Assembly: GCF_011683915.1 (NCBI RefSeq)
Contig: NZ_JAAQPH010000005.1
Coordinates: forward strand, 186,001-250,000
Length of the DNA stretch: 64,000 nt
Reading direction: 5' to 3'
Source of the DNA: Pelagibius litoralis
GTDB lineage: Bacteria > Pseudomonadota > Alphaproteobacteria > Kiloniellales > Kiloniellaceae
The translations under genes and the position numbers were made by a program. Numbering within the stretch: position 1 is the stretch's first letter; every line of letters starts with the position of its first letter. A model generated the notes under the pieces. It was not told the DNA's origin, did no database searches, and worked only from the letters and a program-made list of their open reading frames with translations. Positions 22,540-31,510 of the stretch are shown here, one piece after another.

Positions 22540-23529
22540 GTGAGAAAAGTCTATACAGTGCTATCGACAGTGCTATCGACAGTGCTATCGGCCATTGCCG
22601 CCATCGGGCTCATCGCCACGGCCGCCGAGGCGGCCGACGTGAAGGTCACGCCCCTGGGCAGCCATGACGGCGAATTCTGCCGTCTGGACCGGGCCATGGT
22701 CTTCGAAGACCCGGACGGCACGCGCATTCTCTATGATGCCGGGCGAACCGTCGCCGGCGCTGACGATCCGCGCTTGGGCGATATCGACGCTGTCCTTGTC
22801 AGCCACGTGCATGGCGATCACCTGGGGGACCGCCGTATCCCCGCCCCCAATGCCGGGGACTGCGGCAGCTCCGACTTCAGCGTTTCGACCACACCGAACT
22901 CCAACTCCGTCGACATCGCGATCGCCAAGAATGCAAAAATGGTCCTGGGCAGCGAGATGCCGCGGTTCTTCGCCAACAAGGTGAAGGCCCTGGGCGGCGA
23001 TCCGAAATCGGTGCAACTGGTGCGCTTCGGTGCCTCGCGCAAGGTCGGCGGCGTGGCGATCACCACAGTGCCGGCGGTGCATTCCAACGGCCTTTCGGGC
23101 GCCTTCATCGAGGGCGAACTGGGTGAGCATCTCAGCACCGCGGGCCTCACCGCCTATGTCGGCCCGCCGACCGGCTATGTCCTCAGCTTCAGCAACGGTT
23201 TGGTCGCCTATCTCTCCGGCGATACAGGCGTCACCGCGGAGCAGGATACGGTGGTGCGCAGGCAATACGGCGCGAAGCTGGTGGTAATGAACATCGGCGA
23301 TACCTTCACGACCGGGCCGACGGAGGCAGCCTTCGTGATCAACGAGTTGATCCAGCCCGCCGCGGTCATCCCTTCCCACGCCAACGAAGTGGCGACCGAG
23401 GACGGCAAGGTTGTCGCCGGCAGCCGGACCGAAGCTTTCCTGGGCGCCGTCAAGGTACCGACGCACCTGCCGCTCAGTGGCCGCACCATGTCGTTCGACG
23501 CGGATGGCAGTTGCACCGCCGGCTGTTAG
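22540..23529 (+). CDS. Secreted metallo-beta-lactamase-fold hydrolase
   Basis: A 329-residue MBL-fold protein with a Sec signal peptide (MRKVYT, then a hydrophobic run to AEAADVK). The metal motif is VLVSHVHGDHLGD (HxHxDH) near residue 90; later ligands are likely in TTVPAVHSNG, YLSGDTGVT (Asp) and IPSHANE (His). This arrangement is close to UlaG/RNase Z-like lactonase or hydrolase members, not to true beta-lactamases. The start is GTG 22540 after a strong AAGGAGGAAG. The signal core contains a 12-base tandem repeat. The next gene (23576) follows by 46 bases and is also secreted, so an operon is likely. Confidence 0.87.
   Translation: MRKVYTVLSTVLSTVLSAIAAIGLIATAAEAADVKVTPLGSHDGEFCRLDRAMVFEDPDGTRILYDAGRTVAGADDPRLGDIDAVLVSHVHGDHLGDRRIPAPNAGDCGSSDFSVSTTPNSNSVDIAIAKNAKMVLGSEMPRFFANKVKALGGDPKSVQLVRFGASRKVGGVAITTVPAVHSNGLSGAFIEGELGEHLSTAGLTAYVGPPTGYVLSFSNGLVAYLSGDTGVTAEQDTVVRRQYGAKLVVMNIGDTFTTGPTEAAFVINELIQPAAVIPSHANEVATEDGKVVAGSRTEAFLGAVKVPTHLPLSGRTMSFDADGSCTAGC
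22555..22590 (+). repeat. In-frame 12-bp tandem repeat x3 in a signal peptide
   Basis: Three exact copies of ACAGTGCTATCG encode TVLS repeated three times inside the hydrophobic signal peptide of the MBL-fold protein. Slippage would change the signal length by 4 residues without a frameshift. Confidence 0.9.
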
Positions 23530-23575
23530 AAGCCACCACCACAACGCGGTCCCAAAACAAGAAGGAGAGCCCGCC

Positions 23576-24127
23576 ATGACGACCCATCGCCCGTCGGTCA
23601 TCCGCGTTTGCGCCTTGGTGCTCGTCATGGCGGGCACGGCCAGCGCCGCCCCGGCGCAGGTGCTGGTGACCTTTCAGGAAAGCGCACCCAAAGATCGCTT
23701 CGAGATCCGCAACACCGGGGGTTGCGCGCTTGGCGCCATGAAGCTGACCCTCGATCTGGCCGAATCATTGGGCGGCCTGATCTTCGACACCTCGGCGCGG
23801 GGGCCGGGGGTGGAGGTCTATCAGCCCTTCGAACTGGTCGAGGGAGCCACGCGCGTTCCGGATATACCGGCGGTGCGCGACGGCGGCCGTTCGATCGAAC
23901 TGGCCATGAGCGGCCTGGCCCCGCGCGAAGTAGTCGCCTTCACCATCGACGTCGACGACACCCTGACAAGCAACCCGCTGGGTCAGACTCGTGTCGCCGG
24001 GTCGGAGATCATGGGGGCTGCAGTCGCCATAGACTTCCTGGATGACAGCACGGCCTTACCGCCCGTGACGGCACGCTTCGAAGGCAACGCGATGGCCGAG
24101 CTGCCGGTCTCCAACTGCATTTCGTGA
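23576..24127 (+). CDS. Secreted protein, 'aggregation factor core'-like; function unknown
   Basis: A 183-residue exported protein: signal peptide VCALVLVMAGTASAAPAQV, then a beta-rich domain beginning VLVTFQESAPKDRFEIRNTGGCALGAMKLTLDL. Conserved-looking pieces are GGLIFDTSARGPGVEVYQPFEL and FTIDVDDTLTSNPLGQTRV, which resemble a small family sometimes annotated as aggregation factor core; the acidic IDVDD might bind calcium. Two cysteines (one near residue 48, one near the C-terminus) could form a disulfide. ATG 23576 has GAAGGAGAG upstream. Likely cotranscribed with the secreted MBL-fold gene. The function is not known to me. Confidence 0.7.
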   Translation: MTTHRPSVIRVCALVLVMAGTASAAPAQVLVTFQESAPKDRFEIRNTGGCALGAMKLTLDLAESLGGLIFDTSARGPGVEVYQPFELVEGATRVPDIPAVRDGGRSIELAMSGLAPREVVAFTIDVDDTLTSNPLGQTRVAGSEIMGAAVAIDFLDDSTALPPVTARFEGNAMAELPVSNCIS

Positions 24128-24344
24128 GCGAGCGGCGGCGTACAGACCTTCTCTCCAATTGACGCTGAGCGGCCCTGCGTCGAATCGCCCAAGCGCATAT
24201 TGTCGTGGCGAAAGCCATGGACTTGTGCTTCCCTGAAAAACTGATCTTTAGGCATTAGCAGACGGCGAGACGTTTGGTACTCCTGGCTCTCGCGCTCTCT
24301 CCCTCAGCGGCGATGCGCTGTTTCTGAGGGAAGCGGGAAAAGCC

Positions 24345-25079
24345 ATGTGTTGGGGCATGACGGCGTCGGTGACGATGGTGGGGGTTGGCACCATCGGGGC
24401 CGTGGTGCTCGCGCGGCGCAGAGAGCCCAAGGCCATCTGGCTGACTCTCGGCTACTTTTCCGCCATGGAGGCGCTTCAGGCGAGCGGCTACTTGGTGATC
24501 GACCAATGCGGATCGCCGGCAAACCGAGCGATCACCCTGTTGTCCTACCTCCACATCGTTTTCCAGCCCTTTTTCATCAACGCCTTCGCCATGGAGCTGG
24601 TGCCCGGTTCGGTTCGGCGGAAACTGCGCCGCGGGGTTTACCTCTGTTGCGCGCTCTCGGCCGCGGTGATGCTGGCGCAGCTCTATCCCCTGCCCTGGGC
24701 CGGGGCCTGCCGCCCGGGCACGGCGCTCTGCGGCAGCGAACTCTGCCTGGTCGCCGGCGAGTGGCATATCGGCTGGAGCATTCCCTACAACGGCCTGTTG
24801 CTGCCTTTTGAGGACCTGCTGGGCCTTCACGCCGGCTTCCCCACCTATATGCTGGCGGCATTCCTGCTGCCCCTGGCCTACGGCGCCTGGCGCTTCGTCG
24901 TCTTCCACGCCATGGCCGGACCGCTTCTGGCGGCGACACTGACAGACAATCCCTTCGAGCAGCCTGCGATCTGGTGCCTTTTCTCCATCGGTATCCTGCT
25001 CATCTCCCTAAGCCCGCTGATCCGCCGCCAGTTCGAGGCCACCACCTGGTGGGCCTGGCCCAAATCCTGGTACGGCTGA
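24345..25079 (+). CDS. Multi-pass membrane protein, DUF5765-like
   Basis: A 244-residue inner-membrane protein with about seven hydrophobic segments. The opening MCWGMTASVTMVGVGTIGAV, the LQASGYLVIDQCGSPANR loop and LLSYLHIVFQPFFINAFAME recall the DUF5765 family. There is a cluster of cysteines in one loop (CRPGTALCGSELC, about residues 122-134) that could bind metal or form disulfides. GGAAGCGGGAAAAGCC precedes the ATG. It converges with the molybdenum hydroxylase operon across a terminator. No enzymatic role can be inferred. Confidence 0.75.
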   Translation: MCWGMTASVTMVGVGTIGAVVLARRREPKAIWLTLGYFSAMEALQASGYLVIDQCGSPANRAITLLSYLHIVFQPFFINAFAMELVPGSVRRKLRRGVYLCCALSAAVMLAQLYPLPWAGACRPGTALCGSELCLVAGEWHIGWSIPYNGLLLPFEDLLGLHAGFPTYMLAAFLLPLAYGAWRFVVFHAMAGPLLAATLTDNPFEQPAIWCLFSIGILLISLSPLIRRQFEATTWWAWPKSWYG

Positions 25080-25093
25080 GCCCCAAAAGCACA

Positions 25094-25124
25094 ACCCCTC
25101 CCCGGCGCGCTGCCGGAGAGGGGT
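25094..25124. terminator. Hairpin between convergent genes
   Basis: ACCCCTCCCCGGC (25094-25106) pairs with GCCGGAGAGGGGT (25112-25124) with one mismatch. It sits between the stops of two convergent genes and probably serves both. Confidence 0.65.
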
Positions 25125-25150
25125 CAGAAGCTGGTGTTCTTTAGCTACTT

Positions 25151-27385
25151 CTATGCGCCGGTCAGGCCATGCAGGGCCATGGGGAGCTGTCTGATGCGCC
25201 GTCCCGTGGCGGCATAGACGGCGTTGGCGACCGCCGGCCCGACGGGCGGGGTGCCGGGTTCACCGACACCGGTCGGCAATTCGGCAGAGGGCACGATGTG
25301 GACCTCGACCTCCGGCATTTCATTGATGCGCAGCGGCAGGTAGTCGTGGAAGTTGGACTGCTCCACACGCCCGCCGTCCAGGGTGATGGCGTCGTGCAGG
25401 ATGGCGCCCAGGCCATAGCCGATGCCGCCTTCCATCTGCGCCTTCACCACGTCCGGGTTCACCGCCAGGCCGCAGTCGACGGCGCAGACCACCTTCTCCA
25501 CCTTGATCTGGCCGTCGCCGTCGATGGAAACCTCCGCCACCTGGGCGACGTAGGAAGCAAAAGACTCATGCACCGCAACGCCGCGTGACCGCCCTTCGGG
25601 CAGGGGGCTGCCCCAACCGGCCTTTTCCGCCGCCAGCTTCAGCACCGCCGCATGACGCGGATGGTCCTTCAGCATGGCCATGCGGAATTCGACCGGGTCG
25701 CGCCCGGCAGCCTCGGCCAGTTCGTCGAGGAAGGCTTCGGTCGAATAGGCGGTATGGGTGCTGCCGACGGCGCGCCACCACAGCACCGGCACGTTCACGT
25801 CGGTGGTGTGCAGATCGACCGCCATGTTGGGGATGGCATAGGGCAGGTTGTTCGCCCCCTCCACCGAGGTCTGGTCGATGCCGTTCTTGATCAAGGCATC
25901 CGCAAAGGGCGTATTGCGTATGATCGACTGACCGACGATGCGGTGGTGCCAGGCGACGAGGTTGCCCTCGGCGTCCAGCCCGGCGCGCAGCCGTTGGAAG
26001 TACATCGGACGGTAACGCCCGCCCTGGATGTCGTCTTCCCGGGTCCAGATCACTTTCACCGGCGCCCGGCCATCGATGGCTTTGGCAACGCTGACCGCTT
26101 CGGAAACCATATCGGCGTTGGGCGTCGCCCGGCGACCGAAGCTGCCACCGGCCAGGAGCGTGTGAACGCGCACCTGCTCCGGCTTCAGCCCGCTGATCGC
26201 CGTGGCCGCACCGTGATCGACCGTGGGGATCTGCGAGCCCGTCCAGACATCGCAGGAGTCCGGGCCGAGCTGCACCAGGCAATCGAGCGGCTCCATCGGC
26301 GCATGGGCCAGGAAGGGGAACTCGTAGTCGGCTTCCAGAACCGTGGCCGCCGAAGCCAGTGCCTCTTCCACTGCGCCTTCGCTGCGCACCATGTCGCCCG
26401 GCTGGTCGGCCAGGCCCTTGTACTCGGCCATGATCTCCGCCGAGCCGCGGGTCTCGCCCGTGGTCTCGTCCCAGACGATGTCCAAAGCATCGCGGCCGTT
26501 CTTGGCCGCCCAGTAACCCTCGGCGAGAACGGCCACGCCCTGCGGCACGGCCACCACGTCGGTGACGCCGGGCACCGCGCGGGCCGCCGTGTCGTCAAAG
26601 GATGCCAAGGTCGCACCGAACACCGGCGGGCGGGCCAAGACTGCCGTCAGCATGCCCGGCAGGGTTTTGTCCATGGTGTAGATCGCCTCGCCGCGGGTTT
26701 TGGCGCGGGAATCGAGGCGCGGCACGTCCTTGCCGATCAGGGTGAAGTCCGCCGGATCTTTCAAGGTTACCTCGGCGGGGGCGTCCATCTCTGCCGCCCT
26801 TTCCGCCAGCTCGCCAAAACCTGCAGTGTTCCCCGAGGCAGCGTGCGAGACGACACCCTTGGCCACGGTGATCTCACCGGCCGGAACACCCCAGAGGTCG
26901 GCGGCCGCCAGCACCAGCAGGGCGCGGGCCCCGGCACCGGCCTGGCGCATCTGCGTGTAGGAATTCGCGGTACTGGAGCTGCCGCCGGTACCCTGAACCG
27001 GGCCCCAATGGAGGTTGTTGTAGAGCGTGGCATCGGCTGGCGCATGTTCGGCGCGCATCTGCGACCAGTCGGCGTCCAGTTCCTCGGCCACCAGCGTGGC
27101 GAGGCCGGTATAGGTGCCCTGGCCGAATTCGATGTGCTTGATCAGCACCGTCACGCTGCTGTCCGGCGCAATGCGCACAAAGGCATTGGGATTTACCGGG
27201 GCCGCGGTGCCCGCCGGGGCGGCTGCCTTGGCGATCTTATTGCCGGCCTGCGGTAACACCACGCCGATGACGAGACCGGCGCCGACGGCGGCGCTGGCCT
27301 TGAGGAATTGCCGGCGGTTGGTCGCCGGAATTTCCGACTCATGGGGAACCGGCGCCGTGGCGCTGTTTTTCAATCCTGCAAGCAT
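25151..27385 (-). CDS. Molybdenum hydroxylase large subunit (IorB/aldehyde oxidase-like), Tat-exported
   Basis: A 744-residue molybdopterin-binding subunit of the xanthine oxidase superfamily, closest in style to isoquinoline 1-oxidoreductase beta subunits. The N-terminus has a Tat signal, [20 protein letters not shown]. Later motifs include [20 protein letters not shown], the Moco region [41 protein letters not shown] and the C-terminal [21 protein letters not shown], whose Glu is in the position of the catalytic glutamate. It follows the [2Fe-2S] subunit gene by 4 bases. Together they would oxidise an aldehyde or N-heterocycle in the periplasm and pass electrons on. No cytochrome subunit or Moco chaperone is adjacent. 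Confidence 0.92.
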   Translation of the reverse strand: MLAGLKNSATAPVPHESEIPATNRRQFLKASAAVGAGLVIGVVLPQAGNKIAKAAAPAGTAAPVNPNAFVRIAPDSSVTVLIKHIEFGQGTYTGLATLVAEELDADWSQMRAEHAPADATLYNNLHWGPVQGTGGSSSTANSYTQMRQAGAGARALLVLAAADLWGVPAGEITVAKGVVSHAASGNTAGFGELAERAAEMDAPAEVTLKDPADFTLIGKDVPRLDSRAKTRGEAIYTMDKTLPGMLTAVLARPPVFGATLASFDDTAARAVPGVTDVVAVPQGVAVLAEGYWAAKNGRDALDIVWDETTGETRGSAEIMAEYKGLADQPGDMVRSEGAVEEALASAATVLEADYEFPFLAHAPMEPLDCLVQLGPDSCDVWTGSQIPTVDHGAATAISGLKPEQVRVHTLLAGGSFGRRATPNADMVSEAVSVAKAIDGRAPVKVIWTREDDIQGGRYRPMYFQRLRAGLDAEGNLVAWHHRIVGQSIIRNTPFADALIKNGIDQTSVEGANNLPYAIPNMAVDLHTTDVNVPVLWWRAVGSTHTAYSTEAFLDELAEAAGRDPVEFRMAMLKDHPRHAAVLKLAAEKAGWGSPLPEGRSRGVAVHESFASYVAQVAEVSIDGDGQIKVEKVVCAVDCGLAVNPDVVKAQMEGGIGYGLGAILHDAITLDGGRVEQSNFHDYLPLRINEMPEVEVHIVPSAELPTGVGEPGTPPVGPAVANAVYAATGRRIRQLPMALHGLTGA

Positions 27386-27389
27386 GGCG

Positions 27390-27848
27390 TCAGGTCTCCA
27401 TCATCTTGGCGGCTTCGTGGATCGCGGCGCGGATGCGGACATAGGTGGCGCAACGGCAGACATTGCCGCTCATCGCATCGTCGATGTCCTCGTCGGTCGG
27501 TTTCTGGTTCTCGCTCAACAGGGCGATCGCCGACATCACCTGACCAGACTGACAGTATCCGCACTGCACGACGTCGAGTTTCTCCCAAGCGGTCTGAACG
27601 GCCTCGGCCGCTTTGCCGGAGACGGCCTCGATCGTCGTGACCGCGCTGCCTTCGACGTCCTCGACAGCCGTCGAACAGGACCTCACGGGTATCCCGTCGA
27701 CATGGACGGTGCAGGCGCCACAGAGCGCCACACCGCAGCCGAACTTCGTTCCGGTCATGCCCAGTTCGTCGCGAAGAACCCAAAGCAAAGGGGTATCCGG
27801 AGCAGCGTCGATCTGACGCTCCTCCCCATTGATCAGCAGTTTCACCAT
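27390..27848 (-). CDS. [2Fe-2S] subunit of molybdenum hydroxylase (IorA-like)
   Basis: A 152-residue iron-sulfur subunit. The plant-type cluster motif is [18 protein letters not shown] (residues about 36-52), and the second, C-terminal cluster is [13 protein letters not shown] (95-107) and [16 protein letters not shown] (128-143). It carries electrons from the molybdenum centre of the partner encoded by the next gene. ATG 27848 was chosen because the conserved VKLLINGEE strand begins there and GCAGGA precedes it; the frame extends further upstream without conservation. It has no signal of its own, so it probably travels with the Tat-exported large subunit. Confidence 0.93.
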   Translation of the reverse strand: MVKLLINGEERQIDAAPDTPLLWVLRDELGMTGTKFGCGVALCGACTVHVDGIPVRSCSTAVEDVEGSAVTTIEAVSGKAAEAVQTAWEKLDVVQCGYCQSGQVMSAIALLSENQKPTDEDIDDAMSGNVCRCATYVRIRAAIHEAAKMMET

Positions 27849-28397
27849 TCCTGCGGCTCCAGATCTTATGTGTGTGAAGGCGTTGCCCAAAACGCCTGAA
27901 TTGGGGATGCCCCGGATCAGGTGTGCCCTGAGTCGGGGACGCCCCGGGTCGGAAACGCCATGACGGCCGGGCTTGTTTTTGGTCTCCCGGCTTCGGAGGG
28001 GGAGCGGAACTCCCGGTGGTAGACTTAACGGTTTACTAACTATGTACGATATCGCCCCCGGCAAGAGCGCAGCGGGTGAAACTTTTGCGGAGAGGCGGAA
28101 ATTTCCTGGAGATCTAAATCCACGGAGGTTTCGATCCGACCGCCAATCAATCCTGACGGCAAATGTGGTGCAAAAAATAAGCCCCGCCGGAAAGGCGGGG
28201 CGCAAGTTACAGCAATCAAATGGGTATATATAAGTTACGTAAGCGTATCAGCGATGGATCACACGCCATCGTATTTTTTCCGCAGGGGCGAAAAACTCAC
28301 AAAACCGCGCGATAGCGGCTTTTCTTCGTTTCCCTAAACATTCTATTTACCGGCAACGCGTAGGTTCTCTGCTTCACCAGTGGAAGCAGGCGGAACC
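27849..28397. other. 549-base intergenic region with a minus-strand terminator
   Basis: No protein gene is supported; short frames such as 27973-28233 lack a ribosome site and run through a terminator. The region contains the upstream control region of the molybdenum hydroxylase operon, and, at 28170-28201, a complete minus-strand rho-independent terminator. 28202-28397 is AT-richer than its surroundings and includes TTACGTAA and TATATATA. It may encode a small RNA on the minus strand. Confidence 0.5.
28170..28201 (-). terminator. Rho-independent terminator on the minus strand
   Basis: On the minus strand, the stem GCCCCGCC-TTTCC-GGCGGGGC is followed by TTATTTTTTG. The only annotated minus-strand gene upstream (28669) ends almost 500 bases away, so this either ends a long untranslated tail or a small RNA. 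Confidence 0.85.
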
Positions 28398-28664
28398 ATG
28401 CTGACGGCCGAAAACAGTCTTGAATTCATCCTTGAGCAGGTCCAGGTACTGGGCCAGGGCGACCGGGCGCATGAGAAAGCGGCGTACAGGGCCCTTATTC
28501 ACATGACCCAGCGCTGGGCCGAGCCGACGGACCTCTACATCAGCGAGGATCTGCAGATGGCGGAGCGGATTGGTCAGGATCTGGCCGATATCGCGCGCCA
28601 CATCCAGGATATTCAGCATTCCTACATGAAAGCCCTGTTCGAGACCCAGGACGACGAGGCCTAG
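28398..28664 (+). CDS. Small acidic hypothetical protein
   Basis: An 88-residue soluble, largely helical protein with no family I recognise: LTAENSLEFILEQVQVLGQG, then EKAAYRALIHMTQRWAEPTDLYISEDLQMAERIGQDLADIARHIQDI. There is no signal peptide or membrane segment. A GGCGGA ribosome site precedes ATG 28398; a GTG 18 bases earlier is an alternative. It converges with the M24 peptidase gene, with stops 5 bases apart, so their transcripts overlap. Good codon use for this genome supports it as real. Confidence 0.6.
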   Translation: MLTAENSLEFILEQVQVLGQGDRAHEKAAYRALIHMTQRWAEPTDLYISEDLQMAERIGQDLADIARHIQDIQHSYMKALFETQDDEA

Positions 28665-28668
28665 AACC

Positions 28669-30516
28669 TCACCCCGCCTGAAGCGGCGCCGTCGCCTGTT
28701 CCAACCAGACCCGCGCTTCCCCGTCGAGCTGCGGGCCGATCTCCGCCCGGACACGGGCGTGATAGGCATCCACCCAGTCGATTTCATCCGCGGTCAGCAT
28801 GGCGGGCACGATGAGCCGCCGGTCGATGGGCGCCAGGGTCAGGGTTTCGAAGGCCAGCATGGCGCGTTCCTCCCCCGCCGCCCGCGACGACTCCGTAACC
28901 GCCACCAGATTCTCGATCCTGATCCCGTAAGCACCGGTCTTGTAATAGCCGGGCTCGTTGGAAACGATCATCCCCGGCTGCAGGGCGACTGAGTTCGGCA
29001 TCTTTGAGATGCGCTGCGGGCCTTCGTGAACGTTCAGATAGCTGCCGACCCCGTGCCCGGTGCCGTGGTCGTAGTCCAAGCCGTTTTGCCAAAGCGCATA
29101 GCGCGCCAGACTATCCAACTGGCTGCCGGAGGTGCCTTCGGGAAAGCGGGCCGCGCCAAGGGCAATGTGACCCTTGAGAACCAGGGTAAACCGCGCGCAC
29201 ATTTCCTTATCGGGCGTGCCGATGGCAACCGTACGGGTGACGTCGGTGGTGCCGTCCGGATACTGGGCCCCGGAATCGCAGAGAAACAGCTCGCCCTGTG
29301 CAAGCTGCCGGTCGCTCTGCGGACTCACGCGGTAGTGGACGATGGCGCCGTTCGGGCCGGATCCGGCAATAGTGTCGAAAGACAGATCGCGCAGATCGCC
29401 GGCCTCGCCGCGAAAGGCCGCCAGACGGTCGGCGGCGGCCATCTCGGTCACCGCCTGTCCCTGCGCGACCGCAGAGTCGAGCCAGTGCAGAAAGCGTGAG
29501 AGCGCCGCCCCATCACGCTTGTGGGCCGCGCGGGTGCCCGCCAGCTCGGTTTCGTTCTTGCAGGCCTTGGGCAACTGGCAGGGATCGGCACCCTGCTCAA
29601 TCGCCGCACCGGCAGCCCGCAGGCGGTCGAAGATCCAGCGTGCCGCGGTCGCCGGATCGGCCAGAACCTTGGCGCCCTGCACGCCCAGACGGTCCAGGGC
29701 CTCACCCAGGCGCTGGGGCGCCTGAATGGATACGGCGTTGCCGAGATGTTGAGCCAGGCCGTCGCTCACCTTCGCCGCGTCGACAAACCATTCCACCGCG
29801 CCATCGGCATGCAGCACCGAAAAGGAAAGCGGCAGGGGCGAGCGTTCGACATCGCCGCCGCGCACGTTCAACAGCCAGGCGATGGAATCCGGCAGGGTGA
29901 TCACCGCGGCGGCGACCCCTTGTTTCGTTAGCGCCTTGCCCAGGCCTTCACGCTTGTCCGCGCTTTCCCGGCCCGCATAGCTGAGGTCGTGGGCCCGGAT
30001 CTCGGCCTGTGGCACCGCCGGCCGGTCGTGCCAGACGGCGTCCAGCGGGTTATCCGACAGGGCAACCGCCTCGGCCTCTGCTGCGGCCAGAGTCTTTTCC
30101 AGCCGCCGCACCTGGTCCTCGGTATGCAGCCAGGGGTCATAGGCCAGGCGCTGTCCCGGTTTCAGTCCCTCCGCCAACCAGGCAGAGAGCGGTTCCTCGG
30201 TCAGATGGCGCGGGGTGAAGAGGTCCACATCGACCTCGTTCCGGACCTGTAGCGTATAGCGTCCGTCAATGAAGACAGCCGCCGTTTCCGGCAGAACCGC
30301 GGCGGTTCCGGCAGAACCGCTGAAACCGGTCAGCCATTCCAGGCGCTGGGCCGAGGCCGGGACATACTCCCCCTGATGCTCGTCGGCCCGGGGAATGAGG
30401 AAACCCTGGACCTCCCGGCGGGCAAGCTCGGCCCTCAGAGCCGCCAGCCTGGCGCCGTGATCGGCGGTTTCCCCAGCTTCACTGGGTGAAATGTTCCCGG
30501 AGTCCGGACTTCCCAT
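28669..30516 (-). CDS. Xaa-Pro aminopeptidase, M24B family (long form)
   Basis: A dimetal aminopeptidase of 615 residues that removes N-terminal residues before proline. Two creatinase-like N-terminal domains (RLEWLTGFSGSAGTAAVLPETAAVFIDGRYTLQ) precede the pita-bread catalytic domain. Metal ligands are visible in LFLCDSGAQYPDGTTDVTRTV (two Asp), DYDHGTGHGVGSYLNVHEGP (His), GMIVSNEPGYY (Glu) and GIRIENLVAV (Glu). The size matches the eukaryote-like APP1 type common in Alphaproteobacteria. ATG 30516 has GGAAGGATCAG upstream. Cytoplasmic; no signal. Confidence 0.93.
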   Translation of the reverse strand: MGSPDSGNISPSEAGETADHGARLAALRAELARREVQGFLIPRADEHQGEYVPASAQRLEWLTGFSGSAGTAAVLPETAAVFIDGRYTLQVRNEVDVDLFTPRHLTEEPLSAWLAEGLKPGQRLAYDPWLHTEDQVRRLEKTLAAAEAEAVALSDNPLDAVWHDRPAVPQAEIRAHDLSYAGRESADKREGLGKALTKQGVAAAVITLPDSIAWLLNVRGGDVERSPLPLSFSVLHADGAVEWFVDAAKVSDGLAQHLGNAVSIQAPQRLGEALDRLGVQGAKVLADPATAARWIFDRLRAAGAAIEQGADPCQLPKACKNETELAGTRAAHKRDGAALSRFLHWLDSAVAQGQAVTEMAAADRLAAFRGEAGDLRDLSFDTIAGSGPNGAIVHYRVSPQSDRQLAQGELFLCDSGAQYPDGTTDVTRTVAIGTPDKEMCARFTLVLKGHIALGAARFPEGTSGSQLDSLARYALWQNGLDYDHGTGHGVGSYLNVHEGPQRISKMPNSVALQPGMIVSNEPGYYKTGAYGIRIENLVAVTESSRAAGEERAMLAFETLTLAPIDRRLIVPAMLTADEIDWVDAYHARVRAEIGPQLDGEARVWLEQATAPLQAG

Positions 30517-30708
30517 TGGTTCTGATCCTTCCCGGCACCCCGCCGGTTTATTCCCAATTCCTATCATGCAGCCGATGCAATGCTGCAGTGCAAAAAAATT
30601 GGCTTCGTTTTTGGCCCGCAGCACGTATCTCTAATCATGAAAAGTCATTGCTTCTGAGCCGCTTGGCAAGGCCTGAGAAGCAGAATTAGTTAATTTGGAG
30701 CAAAAACA

Positions 30709-31362
30709 ATGACCCGCCTAAACGATCTTCACCAAGCCGCCCAGAGCGGTGCCGAAGTGCGGTGGGACCCTCGATCTGTTGACGTTTTGACTGCCGTTCA
30801 AACCGCCCGCCGCTTGAGGGCCCAGTTCACCGCCGAATGGACGAGCAAGGGCTTCAGCGCCATTGCCCGCCTGTCGGGGCTGACCGCCCTTTTCTCAGCA
30901 CTCGGCCGCGCCCAGCAGCGCCGCCGCACGCTGCGCGAGCTCTCGACGCTGAGCGACCGGGCTCTGGCTGACATCGGTCTGAACCGCGGCCAGATCGCCG
31001 CGACCGCCGTGGAGGCCACCGCCGTGGAGGCCACTGCGCCCCGCACAGCGCATCGCTCGGTCTGGCACATGCTGGCCGATTGGACAAAGCGCGCCTATCT
31101 GAAGCGTAAAACCATCAGCGCGCTCTCGGCCCTGTCCGACCAAATGTTGGCGGACATCGGCATCCAGCGTGTCGACATCAGGCGCATTGCCGATTCCCTG
31201 GCCGCCAGACAAAACGGCGATCAGCGCAGCACAGAGCAGACCTCTGCCGTTGTCGAAGGGATCAAGATCCCGGCGACGCACAGCCTCGCCAATCTCGGCC
31301 GGGCGATCGTCGGCCAGCCCGCCGCGGCGAACGAGAACCTGGGGCACACCTCAGCGGCCTGA
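30709..31362 (+). CDS. Protein with two DUF1127-like domains
   Basis: A 217-residue basic protein with two copies of a DUF1127-like motif. The first is around RRRTLRELSTLSDRALADIGLNRGQI (residues about 66-91), the second around KRKTISALSALSDQMLADIGIQRVDI (about 128-153). They are joined by an Ala/Thr-rich linker with an exact repeat. DUF1127 proteins are usually single-domain and under 100 residues, and some bind RNA or DNA and affect phosphate and C1 metabolism or small-RNA turnover in Alphaproteobacteria. GGAG lies just before the ATG. Monocistronic. The double domain is unusual. Confidence 0.8.
   Translation: MTRLNDLHQAAQSGAEVRWDPRSVDVLTAVQTARRLRAQFTAEWTSKGFSAIARLSGLTALFSALGRAQQRRRTLRELSTLSDRALADIGLNRGQIAATAVEATAVEATAPRTAHRSVWHMLADWTKRAYLKRKTISALSALSDQMLADIGIQRVDIRRIADSLAARQNGDQRSTEQTSAVVEGIKIPATHSLANLGRAIVGQPAAANENLGHTSAA
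31003..31032 (+). repeat. 15-bp tandem repeat x2 in DUF1127 protein linker
   Basis: ACCGCCGTGGAGGCC occurs twice in direct succession and encodes TAVEA-TAVEA in the linker between the two DUF1127 domains. Copy number could vary without a frameshift. Confidence 0.85.
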
Positions 31363-31510
31363 CCGACCGAGGGACAGGAAAGCAGCCTTCACGGCATTTT
31401 CGCCAGGAAGGCGAAGTGTGGCGGCGTTTCTCCGGATCTCGGTCCGGGGGCGCCGCCATTTCCCTTTCCGGGGGGCCGCTCACCAGCCAGGACCCCATCC
31501 AGCCAACACC

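Noticed and set aside
22555-22590. CRISPR-like short repeats
   Set aside because: Three back-to-back 12-bp copies without spacers, inside a coding sequence; a plain tandem repeat. No CRISPR array or cas gene was seen anywhere.
27973-28233. 86-residue frame between the molybdenum hydroxylase operon and the small gene
   Set aside because: No ribosome site, atypical composition, and it reads through the terminator stem at 28181-28201.
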